From assembly GCA_044220545.1 (NCBI GenBank), contig JBGAQX010000003.1, forward strand, positions 39,578 through 103,577: a DNA stretch of 64,000 nt. The letters are read 5' to 3'. Shown here piece by piece: positions 1 through 7,647 of the stretch. How positions within the stretch are numbered: position 1 is the stretch's first letter; each line of letters starts with the position of its first letter. The notes beneath the pieces were generated by a model, which was given only the letters and a program-made list of their open reading frames with translations, made no database searches and was not told where the DNA came from. The DNA is from Fen-999 sp044220545. Its GTDB lineage: Bacteria > Pseudomonadota > Gammaproteobacteria > Burkholderiales > Rhodocyclaceae. Made by a program: the position numbers and the translations under genes.

Positions 1-18
1 ATGGTCGCGAGCGACTGA

Positions 19-351
19 TCAATGCAGCGTCGGTGGTTCGAACGTCGGCCGCAGGCCGATGTTCAGCACCATGACGCGTTGGCCGAGCAGCACCACGCTG
101 CCCTGACGGCGGTTGTCGCCGGTATCGCTGTATTCGAACTTGTAGACACGACGGAGGAGCAAATGGCCATCGTCGTTGCGGGCCGGCTTGAGGCCGCCGA
201 TGGCCACGGTCTCATCGAGAAATTGCAGTCCCTCTGATTCGCACGCCTTGCGGGCGGCGACGATCGCCGCGTCTCGGGCCTTCAGGCTGTCCAACCAGAA
301 CCAGCCAAGCGCGCCGAGCAGGACGAGGCTGGCTATTTCCAGGGTAGGCAC
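19..351 (-). CDS. DUF3301 family small membrane-anchored protein
   Basis: The 110-residue protein starts at a GTG codon. One N-terminal hydrophobic helix (about residues 5-20, rich in L, V, I, W) is followed by a charged soluble domain with RRVYKFEYSDTGDNR and a GQRV..L motif near the end, as in DUF3301 proteins of beta- and gammaproteobacteria. The single helix suggests an inner-membrane anchor. The function is unknown. The gene lies at the window edge, so its upstream operon context is only partly visible. The family call is by recognition of the motif pattern, without alignment. Confidence 0.7.
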   Translation of the reverse strand: MPTLEIASLVLLGALGWFWLDSLKARDAAIVAARKACESEGLQFLDETVAIGGLKPARNDDGHLLLRRVYKFEYSDTGDNRRQGSVVLLGQRVMVLNIGLRPTFEPPTLH

Positions 352-391
352 TGCCGACTAGCGAGCGGGACGAGGGAAGAACCCGTTGAAC

Positions 392-610
392 CTAGGTTTG
401 GCCGTTGAGAATACGGGCCTTGCTTTGCGCCTCGGCCTTGTTCATGGCTGTCATTTGCTTGCCAAAGGCCTCACGCTCTTCGGCGCTGCGCTTGGTCGCC
501 TCGATGCTCTTGATGCAACGCCAGCGCTTGCCGCCCTTGGTGTCGATCTGGCGCATTTCTTCCCGAGGATGGTAGGTTCGGCAGTGATAGCAGTAAAGAG
601 TGTCGGCCAT
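392..610 (-). CDS. small conserved-looking hypothetical protein with zinc-ribbon-like start
   Basis: The 72-residue protein begins MADTLYCYHCRTYHPREEM, with a CxxC pair and a third Cys in RWRCIK, so a small metal-binding knuckle is possible. The rest is a charged helix rich in E, K and A. The ATG is clear. I cannot assign a function. It lies between the DUF3301 gene and the tRNA-Arg terminator on the same strand. It could be a translation- or RNA-associated small protein, but that is only a guess from its basic, zinc-ribbon-like character. Confidence 0.6.
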   Translation of the reverse strand: MADTLYCYHCRTYHPREEMRQIDTKGGKRWRCIKSIEATKRSAEEREAFGKQMTAMNKAEAQSKARILNGQT

Positions 611-758
611 GGCAGAATCTTGAACATTGCGATGAACACTTCAAGCTTGCCCCGGGCTGGACCCGGAAACTCGCTCCGTTTGCTGCTGGCCGCCAAAACG
701 CGACGAAAAAAGCGGCGAAATCCTGGTTTGCCGACAAACGCAAACGAAGGAAACAAAG

Positions 759-779
759 AGGCCACCGCAATGGTGGCCT
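759..779 (-). terminator. Rho-independent terminator after tRNA-Arg
   Basis: A perfect 8-bp stem (AGGCCACC/GGTGGCCT) closes a 5-nt loop. On the minus strand it is followed by CTTTGTTTCCTT. It lies about 30 bp past the 3' end of the tRNA-Arg gene, the expected place for its terminator. Confidence 0.75.
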
Positions 780-806
780 TTTGCTTGTTCTTGTTATTGG
801 TGTGAC

Positions 807-883
807 TGGCGCGCCCGGCAGGATTCGAACCCACGACCCCCTGGTTCGTAGCCAGGTACTCTATCCAACTGAGCTACGGGCGC
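807..883 (-). tRNA. tRNA-Arg (anticodon ACG)
   Basis: A 77-nt cloverleaf reads on the minus strand. The acceptor stem is GCGCCCG/CGGGCGC with discriminator G and an encoded CCA. The anticodon stem CCTGG/CCAGG closes the loop CTACGAA, giving anticodon ACG, which is normally read as ICG in tRNA-Arg. The T-loop GGTTCGAATCC is canonical. Confidence 0.97.
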
Positions 884-1075
884 GTTGAAAGGCTGCGCAT
901 TGTACAGTTTTTTCGCCCTCAGGGCGCTCCTGAAACGGAAACAACGAAAAATATTCCCTCTGCTCGGTCTGTTGATGCCGGTCAAAGTCTACACGTCCAA
1001 TTTGCGCGGAAATGGGCCTATGCCCCATCGCGTATCGAAGGTGGCGGGGTTCGAGGGACACCGAGGAGCAGAGTC

Positions 1076-2695
1076 ATGAGCACCGCGTGCGCCGGCAGAG
1101 TTGTAGCGTTCAGCGTTGCATTTCGTATCTGGCGGTTCTTCCGTCCTTGGTCGATAGCTGGTGTCGCGATGATTGTTGCCGGTTGCGCGACGGTGCCGAT
1201 GGGAGACAGCCGCGACGACTCGATACTGAAGTCATTTCCGACCAAGGCGGCGGTTGCGGGTCTTTACATCTACCGCGAACAGGCTCTGTACGCGAGCGCG
1301 GTTGCCATTACCGTCGAGGTTGACGGAAATCCAATAGGTCAAACGGCGATCAAGACCTACCTATACACGGAGGTTCCACCGGGATTTCATACCATTTCGT
1401 CCCGGTCCATTGGACCCTATGTTCCGGACAGCCTCGAGATTCAGACGGTTGCCGGAAGGAACTACTTCATCTTGCAGGACATGGTGTTGAATCTGGCGGC
1501 CTTGCAGACCAAGCTGCGCCTGGTTGGCGAGGAGGAAGGAAAACGAGGCGTCCTCGCCACCAGCCTTGCCCAATCCTCGATCCACATGCCGGCAATGCCG
1601 CAAGCGCCGATACCGCCTGCGGTTCCGCCGACGCTGCGGCAGGGCGACCCGACCCAATGGGTCTTCAAGTCTCAGGGTCCTCATCAGAGCGACCCGATCA
1701 AATGGCTTTTCGGACCAAAGAGCCCGCGCGCCAAGACGCCATCGGATACGGAAGACGCCACAGTGCCGGCCCCCGACCCGCCTGTAGCTACATTGCCACC
1801 CCCAACGGCCACGCCTCCAACGGTGGCGCCGCCGCCGAGTCCGACCCAACCGTCACCAAGAAAGGTGGCACTGGTCATTGGCAATGGGGCCTATAGGGAA
1901 GCCCCGCTCAAGAATCCAAGAAATGACGCCCGGGCCATAGCTGACAAACTCCGCGCATTGGGCTTCGAGGTGATGCTCGGAGAAGACCTTGGACTGCGCG
2001 AGATGACCCGGTTGATTACCCGATTTGGCGAGAAGGCCGCCGGCGCGGGCGTCGGCATGTTCTTCTATGCCGGCCACGGCATGCAGGTCAAGGGACGAAA
2101 CTACCTGCTGCCGGTGGATGCGCAGATCACCAGTGAAGCCTCCGCGCGCAGTGAATCGGTCGATCTGGATCAGATCCTCGACCAATTGAGTGGCTCGGGT
2201 GGGCAGTTCAGTCTGGTCGTCCTGGACGCTTGTCGCAACAACCCGTTCGAGCGACGATTTCGGGGCAGCGGCGGCGGACTGGCCCAGGTCGACGCGCCCA
2301 AGGGAACACTGATCGCCTATGCAACCGCCCCCGGCCGGGTTGCACTGGATGGCGAAGGCCAAAACAGTACCTACACCACGGCCCTCTTGCGGGCCCTCGA
2401 CGAACCCGGGCTTCCCGTGGAGAGCGTGTTCAAGCGGGTGCGGGGAGATGTGTCCCGGTCCACCGGCGACCATCAGGTTCCCTGGGAATCATCGTCGTTG
2501 ACCGGCGACTTCTTTTTTCGGCCGCTGGCCAGAACGATCGGCGACACGATTCGTTCCGAGACTGAACTGCTGTTCTGGCAATCGATCAGGGAGAGCAGAG
2601 ACGCGGATGACTTTCGCGCCTACTTGGGACGATATCCGAATGGGCAGTTTTCGGAGATTGCCAGGAATCGAATCAAGAGGCTAACCGCGAAATAG
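1076..2695 (+). CDS. caspase-family (peptidase C14) lipoprotein with DUF2846-like domain
   Basis: The 539-residue protein starts at an ATG preceded by GAGGAG. A basic, hydrophobic N-terminus ends in a lipobox-like VAGC, suggesting a lipoprotein. Residues about 60-150 resemble DUF2846 (YIYRE... and PPGFHTI). A Pro-rich linker (about 165-258) leads to a caspase fold starting near residue 263 (KVALVIGNGAY). The catalytic dyad is visible: H334 in FYAGHGMQ and C386 in LDACRNNPF. The C-terminal 45 residues (LLFWQSIRESRDADDFRAYL) resemble the equivalent part of the second caspase protein near 60 kb. Family members are Arg/Lys-specific cysteine proteases; the substrate here is unknown. The gene stands alone between tRNA-Arg and the convergent sspB. 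Confidence 0.85.
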   Translation: MSTACAGRVVAFSVAFRIWRFFRPWSIAGVAMIVAGCATVPMGDSRDDSILKSFPTKAAVAGLYIYREQALYASAVAITVEVDGNPIGQTAIKTYLYTEVPPGFHTISSRSIGPYVPDSLEIQTVAGRNYFILQDMVLNLAALQTKLRLVGEEEGKRGVLATSLAQSSIHMPAMPQAPIPPAVPPTLRQGDPTQWVFKSQGPHQSDPIKWLFGPKSPRAKTPSDTEDATVPAPDPPVATLPPPTATPPTVAPPPSPTQPSPRKVALVIGNGAYREAPLKNPRNDARAIADKLRALGFEVMLGEDLGLREMTRLITRFGEKAAGAGVGMFFYAGHGMQVKGRNYLLPVDAQITSEASARSESVDLDQILDQLSGSGGQFSLVVLDACRNNPFERRFRGSGGGLAQVDAPKGTLIAYATAPGRVALDGEGQNSTYTTALLRALDEPGLPVESVFKRVRGDVSRSTGDHQVPWESSSLTGDFFFRPLARTIGDTIRSETELLFWQSIRESRDADDFRAYLGRYPNGQFSEIARNRIKRLTAK

Positions 2696-2796
2696 CGGAC
2701 GACGGCGACGACCCGCGATGCCTCGAAATTCAATCCGGGTTCCACCACCAGTCGGACCAATGCCGAGCGGACAAGCCGCGGAACGACTCCGAGTCG

Positions 2797-3222
2797 CTAC
2801 TTGACTCGGGTCAGGCGCGGCCGGCCGGCCGGAGAATTCGGCGAGGGATCGGTGGTATCGTCAGCCGGTGGCTCAGCAGAAGCGTCGTCCACCGCGCCCA
2901 TCTCAGCATCGGCATGGGCCGTTACTTCGAAGGCCATGCCTTGGGCATTCTCTTTGGCGTAGATTGCCGCCACGGCATCGATTGGCACCACCACGGGAAA
3001 GGCGACGCCGTTGAAACGAGCCTGGAAGGTGATTTCCTCGTTACCCAGCAGGAGCTGGTTGGTCGCATCCGGGCCAACATTGAGAACGATCTGGCCATCC
3101 TTGACAAACTCGCGGGGTACCCGAGTACGAGGTCCAACCACGACGGTCATGTACGGCGTAAAACCCTGATCCACGCACCATTCGAAAATGGCCCGCACAA
3201 GGTAAGGCTTGGTGGAAACCAT
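2797..3222 (-). CDS. sspB: ClpXP protease specificity-enhancing factor SspB
   Basis: SspB delivers ssrA-tagged peptides and other substrates to ClpXP. The 141-residue protein begins MVSTKPYLVRAIFEW, the family signature. I chose the ATG with AAGGG upstream over a GTG 18 nt further out. The central beta-rich part carries QLLLGNEEITFQARF. An acidic, Pro-rich linker follows, and the end GRPRLTRVK matches the conserved C-terminal ClpX-docking peptide. It sits just downstream of sspA on the same strand, the classic sspAB pair. Confidence 0.93.
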   Translation of the reverse strand: MVSTKPYLVRAIFEWCVDQGFTPYMTVVVGPRTRVPREFVKDGQIVLNVGPDATNQLLLGNEEITFQARFNGVAFPVVVPIDAVAAIYAKENAQGMAFEVTAHADAEMGAVDDASAEPPADDTTDPSPNSPAGRPRLTRVK

Positions 3223-3243
3223 GAACCCTTGGCCAACCACGCC

Positions 3244-3840
3244 TTAGCGGCGCATCACCTTTTCGGAGGGCGTCAGCGCGTCGATGAACCCCTGACGCGA
3301 GAAAATCCTTTCGGCGTACTTCATCAGTGGCGCGGCCGTCTTGGGCAGTTCGATGCCGTAATGATCGAGACGCCACAGCAATGGCGCGATGGCCACATCA
3401 AGCATGGAAAACTCCTCGCCGAGCATGTGCTTTTGCTTGGCGAACATCGGCGCCAGTTCGGTTAGCCGATCACGCACATGCAGCCGGGACTTGTCGGCTG
3501 ACTTGCTGCTCTTTTCCAACGGATCGATGTGGCTGAACAACTCGTGTTCCATGGTGAACAGAAGCTGCCGGGCGCGCGCCCGCGTCTGCGGGTCCGGCGG
3601 CATCAGTTGCGGATGCGGAAATCGCTCATCGATGTACTCGTTGATGATATTCGCTTCGTAGAGGACCAGATCGCGATCGACCAGCACCGGCACGCGGTTG
3701 TACGGGTTGATGACGGCGATGTCCTCCGGCTTGTTGAACAGATCGACGTCAATCACCTGAAAATCCATCTGCTTTTCGTACAAGACGATCCGGCAGCGAT
3801 GGCTGAACGGGCAGGTGGTACCCGAGTACAAATTCATCAT
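3244..3840 (-). CDS. sspA: stringent starvation protein A (RNA polymerase-associated, GST fold)
   Basis: SspA binds RNA polymerase and supports stationary-phase and stress transcription. From the chosen ATG (MMNLYSGTTCPFSHRCRIVLYEKQ) the protein is 198 residues, close to the usual size; upstream in-frame codons add 29 atypical residues. It has an N-terminal thioredoxin-like domain with TCPFSHRC, VNPYNRVPVLVD and LYEANIINEYIDERFP, and a C-terminal helical GST domain (FSMLDVAIAPLLWRLDHYGI). The family lacks glutathione activity. It lies between petC and sspB, the common order in betaproteobacteria. Confidence 0.94.
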   Translation of the reverse strand: MMNLYSGTTCPFSHRCRIVLYEKQMDFQVIDVDLFNKPEDIAVINPYNRVPVLVDRDLVLYEANIINEYIDERFPHPQLMPPDPQTRARARQLLFTMEHELFSHIDPLEKSSKSADKSRLHVRDRLTELAPMFAKQKHMLGEEFSMLDVAIAPLLWRLDHYGIELPKTAAPLMKYAERIFSRQGFIDALTPSEKVMRR

Positions 3841-3946
3841 GGCACTCGTACCCCACGAATAGTCGGCATCACGCACCACCTTGCGAACGAGTGGCGCGCT
3901 GACTTCACGATGCCCCATATGCAGCATATTTTCGGTTTCGATTAAG

Positions 3947-4657
3947 TTAGTGAATGTCTTTCCAGTATTCGCGTTTCAGCGCATACGAGAAGACAAACAG
4001 AATTGCCAGTGCGATCAACACGGCCACGCCGAGATTCTTGCGAAACCCGCTAACCGGTTCCCCCATATACGTCAGGTAGCCGACCAGATCGGCAACCATG
4101 GCGTCGTATTCATCCGCTTTCAGCTTACCGGGTTTGGCGAGCTTGAGCTGATGATCTTCGCCCATCACCTGCTCACCCTGAAGCTCCCACAGTACGTGCG
4201 GCATGCCGACGTTGGAAAACACGACATTATTCCATCCCGTCGGGCGGCTGTCATCACGGTAGAACGTACGGAGATAGGTGTAGAGCCAGTCCGCCCCCGA
4301 ACCAAACTCCGAGGCACGGGCACGGGCGATCACCGTCAGGTCGGGCGGCGCGGCACCGAACCATTGCTTCGCCTCGGCACGCTGCATGGCGATGCGCATC
4401 GGCTCACCCACCTTGTCGGCGGTAAACAGCAGATTCTCGCGCACCTGGTCATCGGAAAGCCCAATATCCTTCAGGCGGTTGTAGCGCATGTAGGAAGCAG
4501 AATGGCAGTTCAGGCAATAGTTGACGAACACCTTGGCGCCATTCTGGAGCGCAGCCATGTCGCCCGCGCGATCGGGCGCCTTGTCCAGATGCAGCTCGGC
4601 CCCGGAAGCGAAAGCCAGTACTGGTGCCATCAGCAGAGAGAGCAGCAGCTTTTTCAT
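3947..4657 (-). CDS. petC: ubiquinol-cytochrome c reductase, cytochrome c1 subunit
   Basis: This is the c1 subunit of complex III, which takes electrons from the Rieske centre and passes them to soluble cytochrome c in the periplasm. In 236 residues it has a Sec signal peptide (KKLLLSLLMAPVLAFASG), a haem-binding CLNCH at residues 48-52, a likely Met ligand region (FSNVGMPHVLW) and a C-terminal anchor helix (VLIALAILFVFSYALKREYW). Its ATG overlaps the petB stop as ATGA, so the two are translationally coupled. Confidence 0.96.
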   Translation of the reverse strand: MKKLLLSLLMAPVLAFASGAELHLDKAPDRAGDMAALQNGAKVFVNYCLNCHSASYMRYNRLKDIGLSDDQVRENLLFTADKVGEPMRIAMQRAEAKQWFGAAPPDLTVIARARASEFGSGADWLYTYLRTFYRDDSRPTGWNNVVFSNVGMPHVLWELQGEQVMGEDHQLKLAKPGKLKADEYDAMVADLVGYLTYMGEPVSGFRKNLGVAVLIALAILFVFSYALKREYWKDIH

Positions 4658-5955
4658 TTGAAAGTCACCCTATCCGGTTCGGGCTGGCACTTGTCTAGCT
4701 TGGTATAGATCGGCATGGCCAGGAAGAAGGCGAAGTAGATCACCGAGCAGATCTGCGCCACCAAGGTGCGACCGGGGGTCGGTGCCAACACGCCCAGATA
4801 ACCAAGGATGAAGAAGCAAATCACCCAGACCGCCAGGAAGCCCTTGAATATCGGGCCGCGGTAGCGGATCGACTTTGCCGGACTGCGATCGAGCCAAGGC
4901 AGGAAGGCGAAGATCACCACGCCGGCACCCATGGCCACCACACCCCAGAACTTGGCATCGATACCGAACAACGGATAGGTCACGGCGCGCAGCAGCGAGT
5001 AGTACGGAGTGAAGTACCAGACCGGTGCGATGTGCTGTGGCGTCACCATCGGATCGGCGGGTATGAAGTTGTTGTACTCGAGGAAGTAGCCACCACCCTC
5101 GGGCATGAAGAAGAGAATCACCGAAAACACCATCAGGAAAACAACCACGCCGACGATATCCTTCACCGTGTAATACGGGTGGAAGGGAATACCGTCGAGC
5201 GGAATACCGTGCGCATCCTTCTTCTTCTTGATCTCGACGCCATCCGGGTTGTTGGAGCCGACTTCGTGCAGCGCCAGGATGTGGGCGGCGACCAGACCGA
5301 TCAGCACCAGCGGAATGGCGATGACATGGAAGGAGAACATCCGGTTCAGGGTGGAATCGCCGATGACGAAGTCACCGCGTATCCATGTCGCCAAGTCGTT
5401 GCCAATCAGGGGAATGGCCGAGAAAAGGTTCAGGATAACCTGTGCACCCCAGTACGACATTTGCCCCCACGGCAACAGGTAGCCGGCGAAGGCCTCCGCC
5501 ATTAGCGCCAGGAAGATTCCCACACCGAACAGCCAGATCAGTTCGCGCGGCTTTCGGTAGGAACCGTAGATCAGACCGCGGAACATATGCAGGTAGACGA
5601 CGATAAAGAACGCCGACGCGCCGGTCGAGTGCATATAGCGGATCAACCATCCCCAAGGTACATCGCGCATGATGTATTCAACGCTGGCGAACGCCACCGG
5701 CACGCCAGAAGCATTCAGCGAGGCATCCGGCTTGTAGTGCATGACCAGAAAGATGCCGGTAACGATCTGCAGCACCAGCACCAACAGGGCCAGAGAGCCG
5801 AAGAAGTACCAGAAGTTGAAGTTCTTCGGTGCGTAGTATTCGGACAGATGCCCCTTCCACATCGCCGTCAGCGGGAAGCGCGCGTCTACCCACTCAGTCA
5901 CATTGCCAAGCAGCGTGCCATCGGACTTGAACTTTTCGAAGTTGCTGGCGGCCAT
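4654..5955 (-). CDS. petB: ubiquinol-cytochrome c reductase, cytochrome b subunit
   Basis: This is the membrane core of complex III, carrying the two b haems and the Qo and Qi sites. From MAASNFEKF it is 433 residues; a longer reading adds 10 residues but runs into petA. Several transmembrane helices are evident. Paired haem His residues lie in RYMHSTGASAFFIVVYLHMF and FHVIAIPLVLIGLVAAHILALH. The Qo-site motif reads PVWY instead of the common PEWY, a variant known from betaproteobacterial-type enzymes. It starts 4 bp after petA and overlaps petC. Confidence 0.96.
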   Translation of the reverse strand: MAASNFEKFKSDGTLLGNVTEWVDARFPLTAMWKGHLSEYYAPKNFNFWYFFGSLALLVLVLQIVTGIFLVMHYKPDASLNASGVPVAFASVEYIMRDVPWGWLIRYMHSTGASAFFIVVYLHMFRGLIYGSYRKPRELIWLFGVGIFLALMAEAFAGYLLPWGQMSYWGAQVILNLFSAIPLIGNDLATWIRGDFVIGDSTLNRMFSFHVIAIPLVLIGLVAAHILALHEVGSNNPDGVEIKKKKDAHGIPLDGIPFHPYYTVKDIVGVVVFLMVFSVILFFMPEGGGYFLEYNNFIPADPMVTPQHIAPVWYFTPYYSLLRAVTYPLFGIDAKFWGVVAMGAGVVIFAFLPWLDRSPAKSIRYRGPIFKGFLAVWVICFFILGYLGVLAPTPGRTLVAQICSVIYFAFFLAMPIYTKLDKCQPEPDRVTFK

Positions 5956-5959
5956 GACC

Positions 5960-6556
5960 TTACGCTCCCTTGGTGTCTTCGCCAATCACGATCTTGGCGT
6001 CGCTGAGATACTTGTGCGGAGGAACTTCCAGGTTGTCTGGCGCAGGCTTGCTCTTGTAAACGCGACCGGCCAGATCGAAGGTCGAACCGTGACAGGGGCA
6101 GAGAAATCCACCGGCCCAATCGGCATCGATACCCGATTCGGCACCGGACTTGAACTTGTCGGTCGGCGAGCAGCCCAGGTGCGTACAGATGCCCACCGCG
6201 ATCATGTATTCGGGTTTGATGGAGCGATATTCGTTCTTGCAGTACTCAGGTTGCATCTGCTTGTCAGACTTGGGATCGGCCAGCTTGTCGTCAAGCTTGG
6301 TCAAACCGTCGAGCATCTCCTTGGTCCGGCGGATGATCCAGACCGGCTTGCCGCGCCATTCCACGGTCATCATCTCGCCGGGTTGAAGCTTGCTGATATC
6401 GGCCTCTACGGGAGCACCGGCGGACTTGGCCCGCTCGGACGGAAGCATGCTGGCGACGAACGGCACGACGGCTGCGACACCCGCGACACCACCAGCGGTC
6501 GCTGTGGCTACGAGCAGGCGACGCCGCCCGCAATCCACTTTTTCGTCACAACTCAT
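5960..6556 (-). CDS. petA: ubiquinol-cytochrome c reductase, Rieske iron-sulfur subunit
   Basis: This 198-residue subunit carries the 2Fe-2S centre that oxidises ubiquinol at the Qo site. The N-terminus has a twin-arginine type signal anchor (CGRRRLLVATATAGGVAG and the hydrophobic stretch to about residue 38). Cluster ligands are in CTHLGC (C124, H126, C129) and CPCHG (C153, C155, H156). It is the first gene of petABC. About 155 bp upstream, up to recR, are available for the operon promoter. Confidence 0.97.
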   Translation of the reverse strand: MSCDEKVDCGRRRLLVATATAGGVAGVAAVVPFVASMLPSERAKSAGAPVEADISKLQPGEMMTVEWRGKPVWIIRRTKEMLDGLTKLDDKLADPKSDKQMQPEYCKNEYRSIKPEYMIAVGICTHLGCSPTDKFKSGAESGIDADWAGGFLCPCHGSTFDLAGRVYKSKPAPDNLEVPPHKYLSDAKIVIGEDTKGA

Positions 6557-6712
6557 GGTGTCATTCCTGATGATGGAGAAGGCTATCCCGAAAAACCGGT
6601 GGATTATACAGAAGTCAGGCAGCCGGTTAAAGCCCGAATTAGAGAAACCTTATGAAATCCCGCCACGCCAACGTTGAACCGGTGGCCTCAAGTCGTGCCT
6701 GAAGCCCGTCCG

Positions 6713-7312
6713 TCAGTAGTCCCGGCGTTCGATCAGCGCTTGCGCCACCGTCGCCGCATCGGAGTATTCCAGCTCGCCGCCCACCGGCAGGCCTCGGGCT
6801 ATGCGGCTGACTTTCAGACCGCGGGCATGGAGCAATTCGGAAAGATAGTGGGCCGTAGCCTCGCCCTCATTGGTAAAGTTGGTCGCCAAGACTACTTCCC
6901 GCACCACACCGTCGGCCGCCCGGGCCAGCAGACGGTCAAAGGCCAGCTCCTTCGGGCCGATACCATCCAGCGGACTGAGGCGCCCCATGAGCACATAGTA
7001 GAGGCCGTTGAAGGCGTGCGTCTGCTCCATGGTGTTGAGGTCTACCGGCATCTCGACAATGCAGAGCAGCGAGGGATCGCGTTTCGCCGATAGGCAGCGG
7101 CTACAGACCTCCTCTTCGGTGAAGGTATTGCAGCGGGCACAGTGGCGCAGCGTCGTCAGCGCATGATCGAGCGCGGCGGACAAGCGCCCAGCCCCGCGGG
7201 TGTCGCGCTGCAACAAGTGATAGGCCATGCGCTGGGCCGACTTGGGACCAACCCCGGGCAGGCACCGCAAGGCCTCGATCAGTTCGTCGAGGCTGGAGGG
7301 CGCGGCGGTCAA
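6713..7312 (-). CDS. recR: recombination mediator RecR
   Basis: RecR works with RecO and RecF to load RecA on gapped DNA. The 199-residue protein has the N-terminal helix-hairpin-helix (RCLPGVGPKSAQRMAYHLL), a C4 zinc finger (CARC...CSRC, about residues 58-73) and a Toprim domain (LLCIVEMPVDLNTMEQ and ELAFDRLL). No ATG fits: the start is TTG, overlapping the ybaB stop as TTGA, so translation is coupled. The ybaB-recR order downstream of dnaX is conserved in proteobacteria. Confidence 0.95.
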   Translation of the reverse strand: MTAAPSSLDELIEALRCLPGVGPKSAQRMAYHLLQRDTRGAGRLSAALDHALTTLRHCARCNTFTEEEVCSRCLSAKRDPSLLCIVEMPVDLNTMEQTHAFNGLYYVLMGRLSPLDGIGPKELAFDRLLARAADGVVREVVLATNFTNEGEATAHYLSELLHARGLKVSRIARGLPVGGELEYSDAATVAQALIERRDY

Positions 7313-7635
7313 AAGGGTAGCTTCATACCGGGTGGCAGGTTGAGCCCGGCTGTGAAGCCGCTCATCTTGTCCTGCGTCGTCTGCTCGACCCGCCGGCTGG
7401 CGTCGTTCAGCGCGGCGGCGATCAGATCTTCCAGCATTTCCTTGTCGTCCATCACCGAGGGATCGATGGTCACACGCTTGACGTCGTGCTTACAGGTCAT
7501 CACCACCTTGACCATGCCGGCGCCGGCCTGGCCCTCGACCTCCAGGCTGGCCAGTTCTTCCTGCGCCTTGGCCATGTTCTGCTGCATCTGCTGCGCCTGC
7601 TTCATCAGGTTGGCCATGCCGCCCTTGTTGAACAT
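7309..7635 (-). CDS. ybaB: YbaB/EbfC family nucleoid-associated protein
   Basis: This 108-residue DNA-binding protein has the family pattern: an N-terminal helix MANLMKQAQQMQQNMAKAQEELA, a central GMVKVVMTCKHDVKRVTIDPS strand region, and the C-terminal ML.DLI.AALNDA helix ending with TAGLNLPPGMKLPF. It lies between dnaX and recR, 12 bp after dnaX, and overlaps recR by 4 bp. Confidence 0.95.
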   Translation of the reverse strand: MFNKGGMANLMKQAQQMQQNMAKAQEELASLEVEGQAGAGMVKVVMTCKHDVKRVTIDPSVMDDKEMLEDLIAAALNDASRRVEQTTQDKMSGFTAGLNLPPGMKLPF

Positions 7636-7647
7636 ATCACTGACTCC

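Noticed and set aside
1..18. ATG at the first base (MVASD and stop)
   Set aside because: Too short to tell whether it is the end of an upstream gene or chance.
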